DNA from: Manis javanica
Taxonomy: Eukaryota; Chordata; Mammalia; Pholidota; Manidae
Assembly: GCF_040802235.1 (NCBI RefSeq)
Contig: NC_133158.1
Location: 19,719,001-19,783,000, forward strand
DNA length: 64,000 bases
Reading direction: 5' to 3'
Part shown: one piece after another, positions 48,141 to 59,933 of the stretch
Layout of the letters: each line of letters starts with the position of its first letter
Position numbering within the stretch: the first letter of the stretch is position 1
Notes under the pieces: generated by a model
Databases searched by the model: none
Told to the model about the DNA's origin: nothing
What the model saw: the letters and a program-made list of their open reading frames with translations, nothing else
Made by a program: the position numbers and the translations under genes

Positions 48141-48239
48141 TAATGGGGCACTCCCCAGGCAAGGAAATAATTCAGTTTGAGAAAGAGACGTGTTGCCCTA
48201 TTCCGTGTGAGTGGCTCACTTGCCAGGGCTGAGGTGAGG

Positions 48240-48665
48240 AAGTGCCGTGACATGGTGGCCTGGACAGCAGGCATTTACTCTCTCATAGTCCCAGGCTAGA
48301 GGTTCACAGGTCACCATGCCAGTAGTTTGGTTCCTTCCAAGGCCTGTGAGGGAGAATTTGTTCCCTGCCTCTCTACTGGCTTCCACTGGTCTGCGGACTG
48401 ACCATCTCTAGCATTTCTTGGCTTGTCGGAGCGTCAGTTTGATCTCTGCCTGCATCTTCCCGTGGGCTTCTCCCTGTGTTTGTGTCTGACTTCCAATTGT
48501 CCCTTCTTATAAGGACCTCAGTCCTATTGGATTGGGGACCACCCTGACGACCTCACTTTAACATGATTACCTCTGTAATGGCTCTCTCGCCACGTAAGGT
48601 CACATTCTAAGGTACTGGGGGTTGGGAGTGTAACACAGGAATTTGGGGGGACACAATGCAACCCA
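48240..48665. repeat. mammalian repeat of the same family as 25860-26240
   Basis: agcaggcatttactctctca, ggggaccaccctgacgacct, then cctctgtaatggctctctcg and gtaaggtcacattctaaggt, match that family in its longer form. Confidence 0.6.
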
Positions 48666-48799
48666 TAACATTGGATGTTAGGGAGCACCTGAATGGTGAT
48701 GATACCACAGTATTCCCCATTCATGATGTAAAACTGGAGGAAAGGGCTGTTGACATTACCTTGCAACATCCAGACCACAGCAGCAAAACTGTGAACCAT

Positions 48800-48910
48800 C
48801 TTGGACCTGTCGTTCATTTAATGCTTATAGAGCATCATGCAAGTTGGCATGAATCATCTCATTTAAACCCTTAGAAAAACCACCCCACTACCTATAGGTG
48901 GTCCCAGGTG
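48800..48910 (-). repeat. MIR relic (minus), partial
   Basis: catttaatgcttatagagca, then ggcatgaatcatctcattta and aaaccaccccactacct, resemble reversed MIR. Confidence 0.5.
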
Positions 48911-48939
48911 CCTAACATCACCTCTCTGACCGAATCTCC

Positions 48940-49415
48940 AGTCGGTTACTTCCTGCTCTCCTGCTGCAGCCCCACAGGGTTCCTTGCTGTTCTTTGAACA
49001 TCCCAGGTAGCTTCGCGCCTCGGGTCTGTTGGACTTGCTGTTTCCTCTGCCTGGAATGTTCTTTCCCTGATACCCACATGGCTCCCTCCCTCCCCATTCT
49101 CATCTTTGTTCAAACAGTGCATCTCAATGAGGCCTTGGTTGAACAGCCTATTTTAAAGAGCGATGCCTCCTTACCCTCAGGACACCTTAACCCCTCCCTT
49201 GCTTTATTTTTCTCTGTAACACTTTTCATCAAACACGTAATGTTCTTTTTTGTTGTTTATTGTCGGTCTCCCTCTATTGGAATGTAAGTTCTGTGAGGGC
49301 AAGGATTTCTTTTTTCTGTTTTGTTCACTACTGTAGCCCTAGCCCATCAAACGACACCTAGCACATAGTAAGTTTCAGTAACTATCTATTAAATGAATGG
49401 ATGAATGATTGGGGC
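48940..49415 (+). repeat. L2 LINE 3' region (plus)
   Basis: tttcctctgcctggaatgtt, then ggaatgtaagttctgtgagg and gcaaggatttct, with the tail agcacatagtaagtttcagt, give a clear L2 3' end. Confidence 0.8.
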
Positions 49416-49534
49416 AAGTGTTGGCCTCCTAAATTACAGATGAGGAAATAAATTCAGATGGCTCAGGACCAAGAACCCAGAGATGAGCAGTGGGGCCACA
49501 GTTCAAGTCCATGCTCTAACAGACATGTGCCTCG

Positions 49535-50067
49535 GAACCACAGTGAGATATCACCTCCCGCCCTGTAGCTACTGTCAGGAAAACAGAAAATGACAATTAT
49601 TAAAGAGGATGTGGAGAAATTGGAACCCTTGTGTCATGTTGGTGGGGTTTTAAAGTTATACAACTGCTACAGAAAACAGTGTGGCAATTCCTCAAAAAAC
49701 TAAAAGTAGGATTACCATATGACCCAGAAATCATACTTCTGGATATGCATCAGAAATAACTGAAGGCAGGCTCTGAAAGATATTTGCACCAGAGACATTG
49801 TTTTCAGTGAAATAAAAGTCACAAAAAACAAATACTGCATTGATCCCATACTTATGAAGCACCTCAGTTAGAAACAGAAAGTCAAAAGGTGCCTATCAGG
49901 CCCTGGGGAGAGAGTTCTTGTTTAGGGGTATAGACTTTGAGTTTTGCAAGATGAAAAATTTCTGGAGTTCTGTTTCACAAGAGCGTGAACATACCAAACT
50001 CTACCGAAGTGCAAACGGTTAAGATGAACTTGAAAATGGTTAAGATCATCTAATAAAAAGAAAAAGA
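49535..50067 (+). mobile_element. LINE-1 3' fragment (plus)
   Basis: aaccacagtgagatatcacc, tgtggagaaattggaaccct and taccatatgacccagaaatc are L1 ORF2/3' UTR words in sense. It ends in an A-rich tail near 50050-50067. Confidence 0.85.
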
Positions 50068-50974
50068 CCGTTGCTGTTTATACAACATTGAATTCTGAAT
50101 AAAATGAGGGAGGGTGAAGAAAAGGAAGGGTTTACATTGCAGGAAATGGCAACTAATAAATGTTGAAGGAACATAAAAACACAGAAACAATCCATACTCT
50201 ATAGCCTCTTGGGGTTTGATCTCTTGAATGTGCCATCTGGGTGCTGGCGAATGTCTAGGCAAAATGGTAATGACCTCAGCAGGGCCGCCCCTGTTCAGAA
50301 ACGGAAGGGTCTGGCTCCGGGTCCCAGCTTGGGAGGAGGCAATGTTCTCTAAGGTTCGTAGAGCACATTTCCCATCACCAAGCACTTGTATGTCTGTATG
50401 TCTCATTTCCTCAGGAGGAATCTGGTCCTGGGGAGGTAGGCAGAGGCCAGATAGAAAAATCCAGGGCAAATGCATGGCAGAGGCTCTTAGACAGCAGAGT
50501 CAGGCCATACTATGTGCTGGTGTCTTGCTGAGGGTATTTCTCAGAGAAATTAGGGCAGAAAGTACAGAATAGAGTACAGAATAGCTTATACTGGGCAAAA
50601 GTAAAAAATAGGGCCTAAGGAAATGCATATACCCAGAAAGTTGTTTTCTATGCAGGGGACAAAGGAGAGCTCAGAGAATCTAGGGGAGACGTGTGCCTGA
50701 GACTGGCTCTGATGCAGGCGCTCAAGACATCTCAGGGGACGTCTCAGGCCCAGCTGGATAAGACAGAGCCTCCACCACCTCCTCGGAGCTGTGCCCTTCC
50801 AGGTGTGGTTAGGGCCACGTGCACCCCCAGGGCCTTAGGAAAGCAGTTTGAATTGCATTTGAACAGTCTGGCAGGATGCTTTTGGGAAGCTGGGGCTGCA
50901 GGGGAGGAGAAAAGAGACTTTTTTTAAAATGGAGTCCCGAGGAGTCCTAAAATTTGGATGGTGATGATCTGTGA
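50068..50974. other. intergenic sequence, no recognised element
   Basis: No gene or repeat was recognised. Confidence 0.35.
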
Positions 50975-51455
50975 TGGTCATTTTGATGTGTCCACTTCGT
51001 GGGGCAACAAGGTGCCTAGATTTCTGGTCAAACATTATTCTGGGCATTTCGATTAGAGCACGTCTGGCTGAGACTAGCAGTGAATCAGCAGGCTGAATGA
51101 AACAGTTTGCTCCTACCAGTGGGGGTGGGGCTGTCCATTCCGGCGAAGTCAGGCCGACCATTCTCCGAGGGAGAGAAATGTCTTCCTGCCTGATGACCTC
51201 TGGATTCAGGTATCAGCTTTTATTCTGCTTTGGGACTTGCACTGAAACTTTGTCAGCAATTCCTGGGTTCAGGCCTGCCAGGTTTTGGACTGGAACCAAA
51301 GCGCTAGCTCTCCTGGGTCTCCAGCTTGCCCATCCACCCTGCAGATCTTGGGGCTTGCCTGCCTCCAAAACTACATAAGCCGATTCTTTATCATACATCC
51401 CCCCTCATCCCAGATGCTATTGGTTCTATTTCTCTGGGGAGTCCTAATATAAGTT
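50975..51455 (+). mobile_element. LTR-like repeat (probably ERVL class)
   Basis: gtgtccacttcgtggggcaa, tctggtcaaacattattctg, aggcctgccaggttttggac and ttggttctatttctctgggg, then agtcctaata, match an old LTR-type repeat. I cannot name the subfamily. No coding part is seen. Confidence 0.5.
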
Positions 51456-51463
51456 CTAAGTTA

Positions 51464-51812
51464 GGAGTTAGCCACTACGGCCTGTGGGCCAAACCAGCCT
51501 GCCACCTGTTTCTGAATGGCCTGTTAACTAAGGATGCTTTTTACCGTATTTGCATCGATTTGATGACAGGAACACAAACTTTGAACACTAAGGAAGCAAA
51601 ATGTTACCCTATCCATTCCATTCCTCTCCTTAGTAGACCTATATTACTAAAAATTGTACTCATATGCTTTGAAATTTACCAATAGAAAATTTTAGAAATT
51701 TATTTTCTCTATTCCTGTATAAGTATCTACCTAACATCTTTGATTTTGTCTCTTTGCTGACATATCCTAACATATTTGCTGGAAAAGTTTGCTGACCACA
51801 CCTCTAAATTCT
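51464..51812. repeat. DNA-transposon relic (GGCCAAACCAGCC ... AAGTTTGCTGACC type)
   Basis: It starts with ccactacggcctgtgggcca, then aaccagcctgccacctgttt, and ends gctggaaaagtttgctgacc. These are the two ends of a well-known mammalian non-autonomous element. The middle is diverged. Confidence 0.55.
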
Positions 51813-52849
51813 AATCTTCTGCTTTAAGTGAAATTAGTGTGGATATCTTAAAGATAGCTACAACACAATTTTTTTTTTTTTGCTATATGTAACTTCAGAA
51901 AGTTTCTCTGTTCATATTCTGCAGTTTTTTTTTAACACTAAAAACATGAAATCAAGAAAATTTTCCCAGTGGGTATAATTGGAGCAAAGCTTGCATCTGT
52001 TACCGATACAGGTACATGCAGAGAGGAGGCTGTGCCTTCCGTGTCTCTCTGCCTGGCTTCGCGTGTTGCCAAGGCTGGATGGGGGCTGGGTGTGCGTGAC
52101 ATAGTGTTTCAGCAGTGGCTTGGCCTAACCCTTTCCTCTGGCTCCAGGAGGCTTGACTCACTGCAGTTGTGTGTGTCCCTGGCTTCCCTCATTTGCTGCC
52201 TTTCACCCCCATTTTCTGAAGCCATCCTGACTTGGTGTGTATTGTCTTAAACTGATGGGGGCTGGGCTAGCGTCAGAGCATTGTTCAGAGTCAGAGTGCC
52301 TGCGTACTACCAGGTTCTCCAGCCTTGCTTGCTGGCTGGCGCCCTGGAGCCCTTGTCTGGGAGTTCATCCTGATGGGAGCTGGGCTCTGCAAATGATGAT
52401 GGCTTTGTCTGAAGCTGGCCGTGCCTGGTGGTTTTATACACACAGTCAAACAAGCAAGGGAGTGATGCTCACAGAGAGGGAAGATTTTTTCATCTACTGG
52501 TTAAGTTAAGGGGAGACCAACCCTTGTGTTCCTTGGGGAGGTAAGACTCTGGATCCCAGAGTCAGAGATGGGATTCTCAAACTGCAAAGTGTGGCTTGTC
52601 AGGCAGTCTGGTTTTGAAGAAGGTGTTTTCCTACTCCAGGGCTTTTGCACTTGATATCAGAGTCAGCTTGGAACAATCTTGCGCATACTCTTGGTATGGC
52701 TGGCTCGTGCTCAAATTTTAGATGGCAGGTTAAATATTTAGAGAGGTTGTCTCTGATGACCCCAATTGTTCACTCATTTATCAGATTTTATGAAGTACCT
52801 ACTATGTCCAGGATTTTACCCCAAACATTAAAAATCTCTGCTTAGTTAC
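51813..52849. other. intergenic sequence, L2-like tail near 52690-52830
   Basis: tggcaggttaaatatttaga, then gaggttgtctctgatgaccc, recalls an L2 segment. The rest shows nothing. Confidence 0.35.
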
Positions 52850-53010
52850 AGTGTTTCTCAAACTTTAGCATGCACCTGAGTCATCTCGAGGGAGGGCATA
52901 GTACAACAGATTGCTTGGTCTCTGAATGTCTGGGGTGTGGCCTGAGGATCTGCATTTCCAACAGTATCCCAGATGATGCTGGGGCCCCCACTTTGAGAGC
53001 CAGTCTAGCG
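52850..53010. repeat. hAT-Charlie relic, MER5A-type
   Basis: cagtgtttctcaaactttag, catgcacctgagtcatctcg, ggatctgcatttccaacagt and cccactttgagagccag are in MER5A order. Confidence 0.8.
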
Positions 53011-53049
53011 GGTAGTGATGTCCTCAGACCTGTGCTTGTTTCCAAGAGT

Positions 53050-53215
53050 TAATCTGCCTTTGTTCACTTTGTTTCTGTTTTTGCCTCTCCCGGCTGGAGT
53101 GGGAGCTCTTTGAGGGGGGATGACCTCTGCCCTGTCCCTCATGTATCCCAGGTGCCTTGCAGAGCAGCCAGCACGTCGTGGGTGCTCCGTAGATGCACTA
53201 GGAGCTGAAGGCTGG
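53050..53215 (+). repeat. L2 LINE 3' end (plus)
   Basis: ggagtgggagctctttgagg, then atcccaggtgccttgcagag and tgggtgctccgtagatgc, match the L2 tail. Confidence 0.55.
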
Positions 53216-54909
53216 CAGGGAAAAGGCCCTCTTTGCTAGCCTTGCCTGTGAATGCCCGTCTGAATGTAGCTGCTGCCGTTCTCCAGAAGTCGTGGCTGGA
53301 GGGCCAGGCAGAACTTGGGTTAGCTTCTCATCCCCAGGGAAAACCTTACATATTCAGTAGGATTACTGCGGTGAAAACAGTGCTTTATGCCACGAGGCAG
53401 GAAAGTGAGTGAGACACACACAAACAGAGACACTGTGTCACAGTGGTGGTCCATATGTTGGGTTGGGTGGTGGGAGGGAAGTAAAAATTGCAAATAAAAT
53501 GCAGCACTTATGTTCATTTCTGAGACAATGTACATAACTCCCAACAATGCTTGCAACAATCTATGTTCCCAAGAAGCCAACTCTGGCTTGCGAGTTAGAA
53601 GACATGTGTTATTTATATATATGTTTAAATATTTCAGGTTTTTTTCTTTTAATATAAGAAAGCATTTACTGAGCTCTTAGGGGTTTTAAGAAACACATTA
53701 ATGACGTGGCTTTCTTTTTCTAATGCAAAACTATATGCCAATGTATATGTTTGTTTTGGAATTATGCTTGTTGTTAAATGAAAGAATGAATCCCAAGTCT
53801 GGCTTATAAATTGTATGTGTTCTTAAGGGAAATCAAACCATGATATCTTAGGCAGGTATTAAAGACGTGGCCCCTGGTAAAGAAGAGGAAAAAGCAGGTG
53901 CGTTAGTGAAGCAGAAATAGAAGCAGTTCACATTCCTGAAAAGGCTGGATCAGGAAGAGCCTGAAGATTTACAACTTGATTAAAAATTGGTCAAATATAA
54001 GCCTCTCCCCACCAAATAGCACTTAAAACGTTGGCTTGGAACCCTCAGAGCGGGCATGCCCGTGACCTTAAGGCGACAGAGTCCACAATGCTGGCAGCAA
54101 GGTCAGAACCTATTAACCCCTCCCCCTAAGGCTCTGCTCTATAACCCAAAAGGCAGGTTTGGTTTGGGTTGTTCATTCCGGGCAAGCGTTAGGCACTCAC
54201 AAAACCCACATTCTTTGTTTTAAACACCCCGCTTCTCAGAAAGCAGGGAAGAGTTTAAATTATATGTAATTGGGATTTATTTAGCTTCTCGGTGCTTCCA
54301 GATCATTGGCGCCGAGTAACTCCGATATGGCCCATATGGAGGAGGCCGTTTAGTGCCTCTGGAACCTCGTGGCCTCTGCTCATGACACCTCTGAGATCGC
54401 TTACGGAAGGAAGCAGCAGCTCGCTGGATGGCAGCAGGGGTTGGAAGGCCTCCCCCCTCGGTATGGAGTCGCCCTCATCAGTTCACGCAGCAGGGCGCAG
54501 CTCGGGAGAGGTGTTTAAGAAGGCTGGCTAATCAGGGAAGCTCTGTGGCCTGAAAACTAGCTAAACTGCCTTTTTCATTATGCATTTGGTGGGACCCTTT
54601 CCTCAGATCAGGTGCTGCGCGTCCAGGTGGTGGTAAAAACTGGTAGGGACAGCTGCTGCTGGAACCGAAGGAAGGAGGGACCTTCTCTAAGCTATGTGTT
54701 CGTGGTGGATTGTGGAAAGGGAGTCCCGTTAGGATGTGTTCAGGTCAGTGGTCAGCTGGGCTCTGCAGAAGTGAATTGACTAAGCCAGTTAAGGTCCTCA
54801 TTTGCAAGGGCGTAGAAATGGGAAGCAACATGGTTATAAAGAGAGTTATCCCTGGGCTAGATAAAGGCAGAGCACAAAATGATCAACAGGCTATCCACTC
54901 TTAACTAAA
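53216..54909. other. unique sequence, candidate conserved element at about 53990-54560
   Basis: No repeat was recognised. The 53990-54560 part is of balanced composition. Regulatory function is only a guess. Confidence 0.3.
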
Positions 54910-55243
54910 TGTCTGCATGACCCTCAAATTCACGTGTTGATGCCCTGACCCTGGGTGATGTAATGGTATTTGGAGGTGAGGTTTGGGGGAGATAATTAGG
55001 TTTAGAAGAGGCCTTGAGGGTGGGGCTGCATGAAGGGATTAGCATCCTTAGAAGAGGAAGAGACCACTGCTTGCATCTTCCTCCGCTATGTGAGGATGTG
55101 CTGTCTGCAGGAGAGAATTGTCACCTGAAGCTGATGGTGCTGGCACCCTGCTCTTAAGACTTCAGGCCTCCAGAACTGAGGGAAATAAATTCTGTGAAGC
55201 CACACAGTCTGTGGGATTTTGTTACGGTAGCTGGAGGTGAAAC
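54910..55243 (+). mobile_element. MaLR-type LTR (plus)
   Basis: tgtctgcatgaccctcaaat, then tggtatttggaggtgaggtt, tatgtgaggatgtgctgtct and cttcaggcctccagaactga (followed by gggaaataaa), are in MaLR LTR order. It appears to be a solo LTR. Confidence 0.75.
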
Positions 55244-55339
55244 ATAAGTGTTAGTTATTTGCTGATCTCTGAGCCTTTCCAGAGTGAAAGCCTGCGAGCC
55301 CCTGTCATGGAGGCACTACTTCCCACCACAGTGATTATG

Positions 55340-55545
55340 GATTGTTAGAACTGGCGTCTCTTCTCCTCTAGCTGTGGACTGTTTCACTTTGAGCAAGTTG
55401 TTTCCCTAAACATTTGTTTTTTTAATCTGCAAAATATAATAACCCATCTCATGGGCTATTTATAGTTCAGCTAGTTAGCGTAGGTAGATTTAGCATATTT
55501 TTTGGCACACATTAGGTGCTCAATAAATGTTGGCTATGTTTAATA
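55340..55545 (+). repeat. MIR relic (plus)
   Basis: cactttgagcaagttgtttc, then ggcacacattaggtgctcaa and taaatgttggc, match MIR. Confidence 0.7.
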
Positions 55546-55569
55546 GGTATTATTTATGGTCAAGTAGAT

Positions 55570-55885
55570 AGTCTGGCTCCTTCCTACCTCCCAGTCTCAT
55601 TATACATTTTCCTCTCCTCTGTTGCTTCCTGATCTCAAGCCACATTGGCTGTCTTGTTAAAAAAAAAAAAATGCCCAGGCTCTCCTACCTCAGGGCCTTG
55701 GCATATGTTGATTTCTTCTGCCTGGAGTACAGCCTTTGTCTTTGTCTAGTTAATGCACATTCATCCATTCGCTCTCAGCTCGACCATAACATGTGGCCTA
55801 GCCTCACTGTCCATCCTTCCCCCTATAGGATCTTAACATTTGTTTATTATTGTCTTTCCCACTGGACTGTAAGCTCATGATAAGT
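55570..55885 (+). repeat. L2 LINE 3' region (plus)
   Basis: ctcagggccttggcatatgt, then tgatttcttctgcctggagt and cactggactgtaagctcatg, match L2. An A-run at about 55659-55671 lies inside. Confidence 0.75.
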
Positions 55886-57167
55886 CACTCTTGCCCCGAA
55901 CCTAATGGGCACAAAAGCTACTGGCTGAACAAGTCTATGCTGGCTTCTGATAATTTCTACAGAACAGAGGTGGTTAATGATTCCTGAAACTACTAAACTA
56001 AACCCATAATGTCTGGGGTGCCAGCTGAGAAGACAACTAAATATATGTTTCACCTTAATCCTAATAAACTTTTTGAGACTCCGAGGCCCAGGGAGTTTCT
56101 TTTGGCTTTTGAGGATTTTTGACAAGACTTACTCACTTGGGAAGAAGTTTACTTTTGCAAGAGCCCCACTGAAGGAGGGGTCATTAGTTCCTCATTTTGC
56201 ATTTTAAAAAGATGCTGAGAGCACTGAGATCAGTGTTCCGCCCTGGAAAGGCAAAACCGCCTTACAGGCAAACCACACGTCCGCGTGGGCCATGCCCCTT
56301 CAGGATTAGTTGAAACTGGAGCTGAAGACAAATGGATCATTTAAGCAGAAAGGCCCAACTTAATGAAACCCAAAGAACCACACTTTGTTTTCTAACTGCT
56401 TTTGGGAATTCACATTTAATCAGAATTGAAGACTATATACAGCATTTGCCATGAGAATTCTTGCATCTTATCTCGGTTTTAGTGATTTCTTTTCAATTAG
56501 TGGATGAGCCACAGAAATCCTAACTCATGGAACAATGGGGAAGGGTGCTTGTGGCAGGACTGTGTTTACTTCCTTGGGTTTGGGTAGTAACTTGTTCCCT
56601 ACTCCCAAGGCTGCAAGCAGAGAACTGTTTAGTTAATTTCCTTACTGCAGTTTATAATCCTTACCAGTTCTCCACCTAGTATTCCCGTGGCAGTGGGTAG
56701 TCCTACCTCCTCAAGTTTGTGATTCTTGCTATTTGGGATCCTGTTTTCATACCAATGTTGAAAAGCTTAGTTTGTGTCCTCAATTCCTGTATTTATGCGC
56801 ACCATTGTATGTTCTTGCCAAGAGTTAGAATACTCTGTATTAATTCCAAGGGAACTGAGTGAAATGCCTGTTGCTTGGAAGCAGTTTTTTAAATTGAAAT
56901 CCTGTGTTACAAATGGTATCAGAACCTGAGCAGACTTCCAGTTAACTTCTTGAGGAGATGGAGGCACAGTGGTGAGATGGAGAAGGTTTGGTCTCAGGTG
57001 GATGCAAACTGAAATTCAGTCTCTGTGCTCATCCGGGCAGAGTTCCTCATCTGACTGTAAACTGTGGATAGGGCCATCTGTCTCACAGAACTGCCCATGG
57101 ATTTGGTGACAAGAGGTTGAGCATTTTGCACATATGTCCTGGTCATCCATGTATTGGTGCTATTGAT
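55886..57167. other. unique sequence, no recognised gene
   Basis: The part at about 56200-56520 looks repeat-free and could be a conserved element. This is unproven. Confidence 0.3.
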
Positions 57168-57743
57168 AGAAATGTAATTTAAAAATTTTCTAGCACCCAC
57201 ATTAAAAAGGAAAAAGGTGAAATTATTTGTAACTGCAGTTGACCCTTGAAGAACTCAGGAGGTAGGGGTGGTGGCCTCTTGAAGTTAGAAGTCTGTTTAT
57301 ATAACTTTTGGTGCCCCGAAAGCTTAACAGCCTACTGTTGACTGGAAGCCTTATGGATAACATTAACAGTTGATTAACACGTATTTTGTATGTTATCTGT
57401 ATTATACACTGTAATCTTACAATACAGTAAGGTAAAGAAAAAAATTTCAAATTGCTGCAAATTTCCAGAGATGTTTTCAGTGTATTTATTGAAAAAACCC
57501 TGCTATAAGTGGACCCATGCAGTTCAAACCTGTGTTATGCAAGGGTCAATTGTATTTTATTTAACCCTACCAATGCAAAATATTATTTCAACATGCATAA
57601 AAATTATTTAAATGTTTTACATCTTTTTTTGGGATACTAAGTCTTTGAAATCCATTTTCTCAGAACATTGCAATTTAGAGTAACCTTATTTTAGGTGCTT
57701 AATGGCTAGATGTGGCTGGTGGCCACTGTATTGGACAGCATAG
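57168..57743 (-). repeat. hAT-type DNA transposon relic, split by MER2
   Basis: The left part 57168-57235 (aattttctagcacccacatt) and right part 57553-57743 (gatactaagtctttgaaatc, ccactgtattggacagcata) are collinear pieces of one old element related to 7447-7763. Confidence 0.6.
57236..57552. repeat. MER2 (Tigger-type) DNA transposon relic, copy 2, nested
   Basis: The inverted ends cagttgacccttgaagaact and gttatgcaagggtcaattg, with the same interior order as copy 1, identify it. It interrupts the hAT relic, so it is the younger of the two. Confidence 0.85.
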
Positions 57744-59009
57744 CACTAGATGATCAATCCATTTCATTTCCTTCCCTTTGTATTTTAGAAATTGTTTGAC
57801 CTTGAGTCATCCAGCCAGTTGGAGTGGCTGCTGTGCAGTATCAGGAACGTGTCCTCATAGTTTTACAATTTATTCAGCTTTGAGAGAAGCACCTACTAGT
57901 ATAGTGACTGGAAGAGCAAAGGGGCTGTTGGTTTTTTCAACTTCAATTGCCTTAAACAATGTGCCCTCAATAGGAAAAGAGTATTCCTTGATGTTAAAAA
58001 TGGGCATTACAATCAGACAGTGCTGTAAGATGCAACTAAAGTAATAGTTTGAGAAATAAATCCACAGAATTGTTAAGTTTAGTGGGTCTACACTTGGGAT
58101 TTTTGCAACTTTAGAGGAGGTCCAAGAATGGACTTATGGGGCATGTAAAACCTCCAAAATTATATGCAACTTATTATTTGTCATATGTGTACTTTTGTTT
58201 GGAAGAATACATAGCTCCAGTTAAAATTTTAAATGGGGAGGGAAATACAGCACCAGCGGGTCAGGTGGTAGAAAGGCCCGTTGGGTGCAGTGGGCATCCT
58301 GCTGACATGGCAGCTAGGATCTGACGTGAGAACAGAAGTTATAAATGGTCTCTTGTCACTGTTTCCTAGGAGAAGCCCTCCACTTGCCCACTGGCTTGGA
58401 AATGCTCGCACTGTGAGGCACTTGGGAGATCAGAGTCAAGAAGAAATGGCCGAGTCACGTCTTCTGGCTAATGCTCACCCCAGGGCATCCACTGGTAAAA
58501 TGTTGTAATTTTTTGGTTGGGGGCACATGGTTGAATGTATCTAACTTGACTGTTCTTCACTGTGCACTTGACGTCTGCTTCTCCCTTATAGAGGTGCTGA
58601 TGGGAGCTGTGGGAATAGGTGCTGGGTTTGCAAAAAAAAAAAGGAGGAAAGGAGGGGAGGAAGGGAAGAAAGGCCCCCTTTCTGTGTGGGTCATGCCACA
58701 CAGTACAGCCCACCCAGAGTCACCACAGGCAGCAGTGGTTCCAACCAGCCACAGACATTTGCATTGTAAGTATGACCCTGACTGATAAAGTGGCTCACAG
58801 TTATTCTTGTTTATATTATAGGATTTTGGGCCGCACTGATGCCATCTGTAACACAGCACCTGGAATACGGACAACACGGTGAGTTTGATTCTGTATTGTT
58901 GACACACTTTTGTTTCTTCCCTCTCTCTGGGTTCCAGGCAAAATGAAGGTACTGGATCATCTGAAAGACTCAGATTCTTCCAAGGTAGGATGTAATGCAA
59001 TGAAAGAAA
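57744..59009. other. unique sequence downstream of PDZRN3
   Basis: No repeat was firmly identified. A purine-rich run (aaaaaaaaaaggaggaaagg) lies at about 58631-58670. The open frame on the minus strand at 58557-59078 has no family match and overlaps the 3' UTR end. Confidence 0.35.
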
Positions 59010-59031
59010 AAAATAAACACTGCAAAAGGCT

Positions 59032-59037
59032 TTTATT
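59032..59037 (-). terminator. second candidate distal polyadenylation signal AATAAA
   Basis: This minus-strand AATAAA lies about 60 bp beyond the one at 59095-59100. The sequence after it is U-rich (cagtgtttatttttttc), so tandem cleavage sites are plausible. Confidence 0.4.
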
Positions 59038-59094
59038 TTATAAGCACCACTGCAAAATGAGGAATCACTTCGGAACATATCAAATAGAAAATAA

Positions 59095-59100
59095 TTTATT
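59095..59100 (-). terminator. candidate PDZRN3 polyadenylation signal AATAAA (distal)
   Basis: tttatt on the plus strand reads AATAAA on the minus strand, about 835 bp after the stop codon. A second AATAAA lies about 60 bp further on (59032-59037). Minus-strand sequence just beyond this signal contains cagtggtgc, a possible GU-type downstream element. Confidence 0.5.
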
Positions 59101-59835
59101 TTAACTTCATTTTACTTAATGTTTGTAACTAATCATGATTTCGTGAACTTGCTTGTAAAAGTCTGTCCCTTCCAATCTACAAAGCAAAGGTTTACTACAA
59201 TGATCGCTTAAAAGTCCACAAACCATCTCCGTCCACAACTTTCCTGCACATGCACATTCTTCCAACAGGCTGCAATATTTGCAAACATGCTTTAAACTTC
59301 CATAAAGCTGCACAATAGTTTGCTTTCTGTTGAAACCTTTACACCCTCTTGGGAACTTTAACCCAAAAAATGTTTAACTGAGCATCCCAGCTGTAAACAC
59401 TGCTGGTTTGATTATGTGTGTTAAGTCGTTAATCAGAGTTTGGTGGTTTTTGAGTTGAAGCTTTGACCTAAATAATATATTAATGGTCACTCATATGAAA
59501 CACATTTAGCAAAGTAACATTATAAAATACTGTTCCATTAAAAATACATACTGGCAGTTGTATTTGTGTTTTTGGCAGGAAAAAAAAGCGTGTTTAACTT
59601 CTTTATATGAATATAGTTAAATTATTCTGTGAAAGTATGCTTAATAAAAGATCTTTCTGAAATTTAAAACACTTCATGTAAAAGGTAAGTAAAAAAGTAC
59701 AATTGCTATTTGAAAAAAGCTTTGTTTGTTAATATGCCTTCCAAGACAGTTAAGGGTGGTTTTTCTGCACTTAAAATAGACCTCTGACACTTAAGAGTTG
59801 TGAAGTCCACCAATTTTCACTATAAACAGGGTGAT

Positions 59836-59841
59836 TTTATT
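59836..59841 (-). terminator. possible proximal polyadenylation signal AATAAA
   Basis: This AATAAA on the minus strand is only about 93 bp after the stop codon. It could give a very short 3' UTR. It may also be chance in AT-rich sequence. Confidence 0.2.
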
Positions 59842-59933
59842 TATCTTATATACAAAACATGCCGCATTGAACGAGGCAGGAATTTCTACCCCAATGGTAG
59901 TGTTCTTTTATGTACACAATGCAGAAGTGGAAA

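Larger units (their letters stand above)
59010..59933 (-). other. PDZRN3: PDZRN3 3' UTR (distal end approximate)
   Basis: AT-rich sequence runs downstream of the PDZRN3 stop codon without any recognised interspersed repeat, which fits a conserved untranslated region. The human 3' UTR is, from memory, a little under 1 kb, which would end here. Minus-strand AATAAA motifs occur at 59836-59841, 59095-59100 and 59032-59037. The two distal ones fit the expected length. The exact cleavage site is inferred. Confidence 0.65.

Noticed and set aside
47654..48232. 192-codon plus-strand frame
   Set aside because: It is the antisense of L1 ORF2 C-terminal sequence.
1..59000. a second protein-coding gene or processed pseudogene
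   Set aside because: No open frame outside L1 shows a recognisable family, and no spliced-gene copy with a poly(A) tail was seen.
58557..59078. 173-codon minus-strand frame next to PDZRN3
   Set aside because: It overlaps the probable 3' UTR end, with phenylalanine- and serine-rich composition from a pyrimidine run, and has no family match.
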